DNA from: Dysgonomonas mossii DSM 22836 | GTDB taxonomy: Bacteria > Bacteroidota > Bacteroidia > Bacteroidales > Dysgonomonadaceae | DNA: 64,000 bases | Direction: 5' to 3' | Assembly (NCBI RefSeq): GCF_000213575.1 | Contig: NZ_GL892010.1 | Coordinates: 1-64,000 of the forward strand | Shown here: piece after piece, positions 63,714-64,000 of the stretch | Layout of the letters: the number at the start of each line of letters is the position of its first letter | Numbering within the stretch: position 1 is the first letter of the stretch | Made by a program: the position numbers and the translations under genes | Notes under the pieces: generated by a model | Databases searched by the model: none | Told to the model about the DNA's origin: nothing | The model's input: the letters and a program-made list of their open reading frames with translations, nothing else

Positions 63714-64000
63714 CTAATACTTCATATAGCTGCCCCAACTTGTGATATGAAGTCCATAGGGCGAACTTTCAGAAATTAATCGGCAATACTTCATTCCAAT
63801 ACGGATATACCAACCATCTTCGTCTGAATTAACATTGTAGCAAGAAAAATCTCCTCGTTCCGATTCCTTGTCATAGCTGTACGCAAGCAGGTAATAGTTG
63901 CTATCATACTCCTGAAAAATATATACATCCGGATTGCCGTTTACACTTTCCCAAGCTCCCAACCATGCAGTTGGGAAACTCTGATAACTTTGAATTTCAT
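63714..64000 (-). CDS. DUF3876 protein (cut by right edge)
   Basis: The frame is open to the last bases of the window, so the start lies outside. The visible 95 residues include FPTAWLGAWESVNGNPDVYI and then YDSNYYLLAYSYDKE, the W-E-S-x-x-G-x-P pattern of DUF3876. That family also occurs in the transfer operon at 19153-19467. A TTG inside it could be misread as a start. The function is unknown. Confidence 0.7.
   Translation of the reverse strand, partial: EIQSYQSFPTAWLGAWESVNGNPDVYIFQEYDSNYYLLAYSYDKESERGDFSCYNVNSDEDGWYIRIGMKYCRLISESSPYGLHITSWGSYMKY

Overview
The window comes from a member of the Bacteroidales (Bacteroides, Parabacteroides or Dysgonomonas type). Three things point there: the Bacteroides-type conjugation genes (traA to traQ and mobA/B/C with their phylum-specific DUF families), promoters of the form TTG-N19-TAnnTTTG, and an AT-rich composition. 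No rRNA or tRNA gene was seen.

Region 1 (about 1-47.4 kb) is most of an integrative and conjugative element (ICE) of the CTnDOT type. At the left edge is the N-terminus of a tyrosine recombinase, followed by a broken pcfJ remnant with two small genes. Next comes cargo on the minus strand: a TonB receptor with a Cys-rich partner, an arsenic operon (arsR, GNAT, arsC, acr3, arsM) with a readable double ArsR operator, and three AT-rich genes, two of them nuclease-like, that resemble a defence island. The transfer operon runs right to left from traA (25.1 kb) to traQ and an M23 peptidase (12.3 kb). Between traA and the divergent mobA lie four repeated 12-mers and a cluster of four hairpins, a candidate oriT. 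The mobA-mobB-mobC operon is interrupted by an antisense cargo gene. After mobC is a second accessory island of a HEPN/zinc-ribbon pair facing an Nmad2-metallopeptidase-HNH operon. The element's DUF4099/DUF3945 protein, topoisomerase III, DUF1896 protein, a 1937-residue methylase/Snf2 helicase, an excisionase-like protein and an rteC-like gene split in an A8 tract follow. A small hairpin plus a CACTAAAAAATC leader precedes several of these genes.

Region 2 (47.6-55.3 kb) has a RibD/DHFR-like gene, two small unknown genes, a tandem 121-bp repeat and a surface operon (collagen-like lipoprotein, then an OmpA protein). Upstream of it is a switch: two inverted recombinase sites flank 278 bp carrying a perfect promoter, and the site nearest the adjoining tyrosine recombinase gene begins 2 bp past its stop codon. 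As assembled, the promoter points away from the surface operon, so the operon is probably OFF.

Region 3 (55.5-59.5 kb) looks like a polymorphic-toxin locus. It has a membrane lipoprotein, a small membrane protein, a lipoprotein with an AHH nuclease domain, a gene with an in-frame TGA, two small membrane proteins and a WYL regulator. Region 4 (59.5-64 kb) holds two tandem arm-binding tyrosine recombinases, a RhuM-like gene, an excisionase-like gene and a DUF3876 gene cut by the right edge. It may be the end of another mobile element.

The best candidates for undescribed biology are the invertible surface operon, the Nmad2-metallopeptidase-HNH operon, the HEPN/zinc-ribbon pair, the lipid-anchored AHH toxin, and the repeated hairpin leader. 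Family assignments are from memory of family motifs; no search was run.
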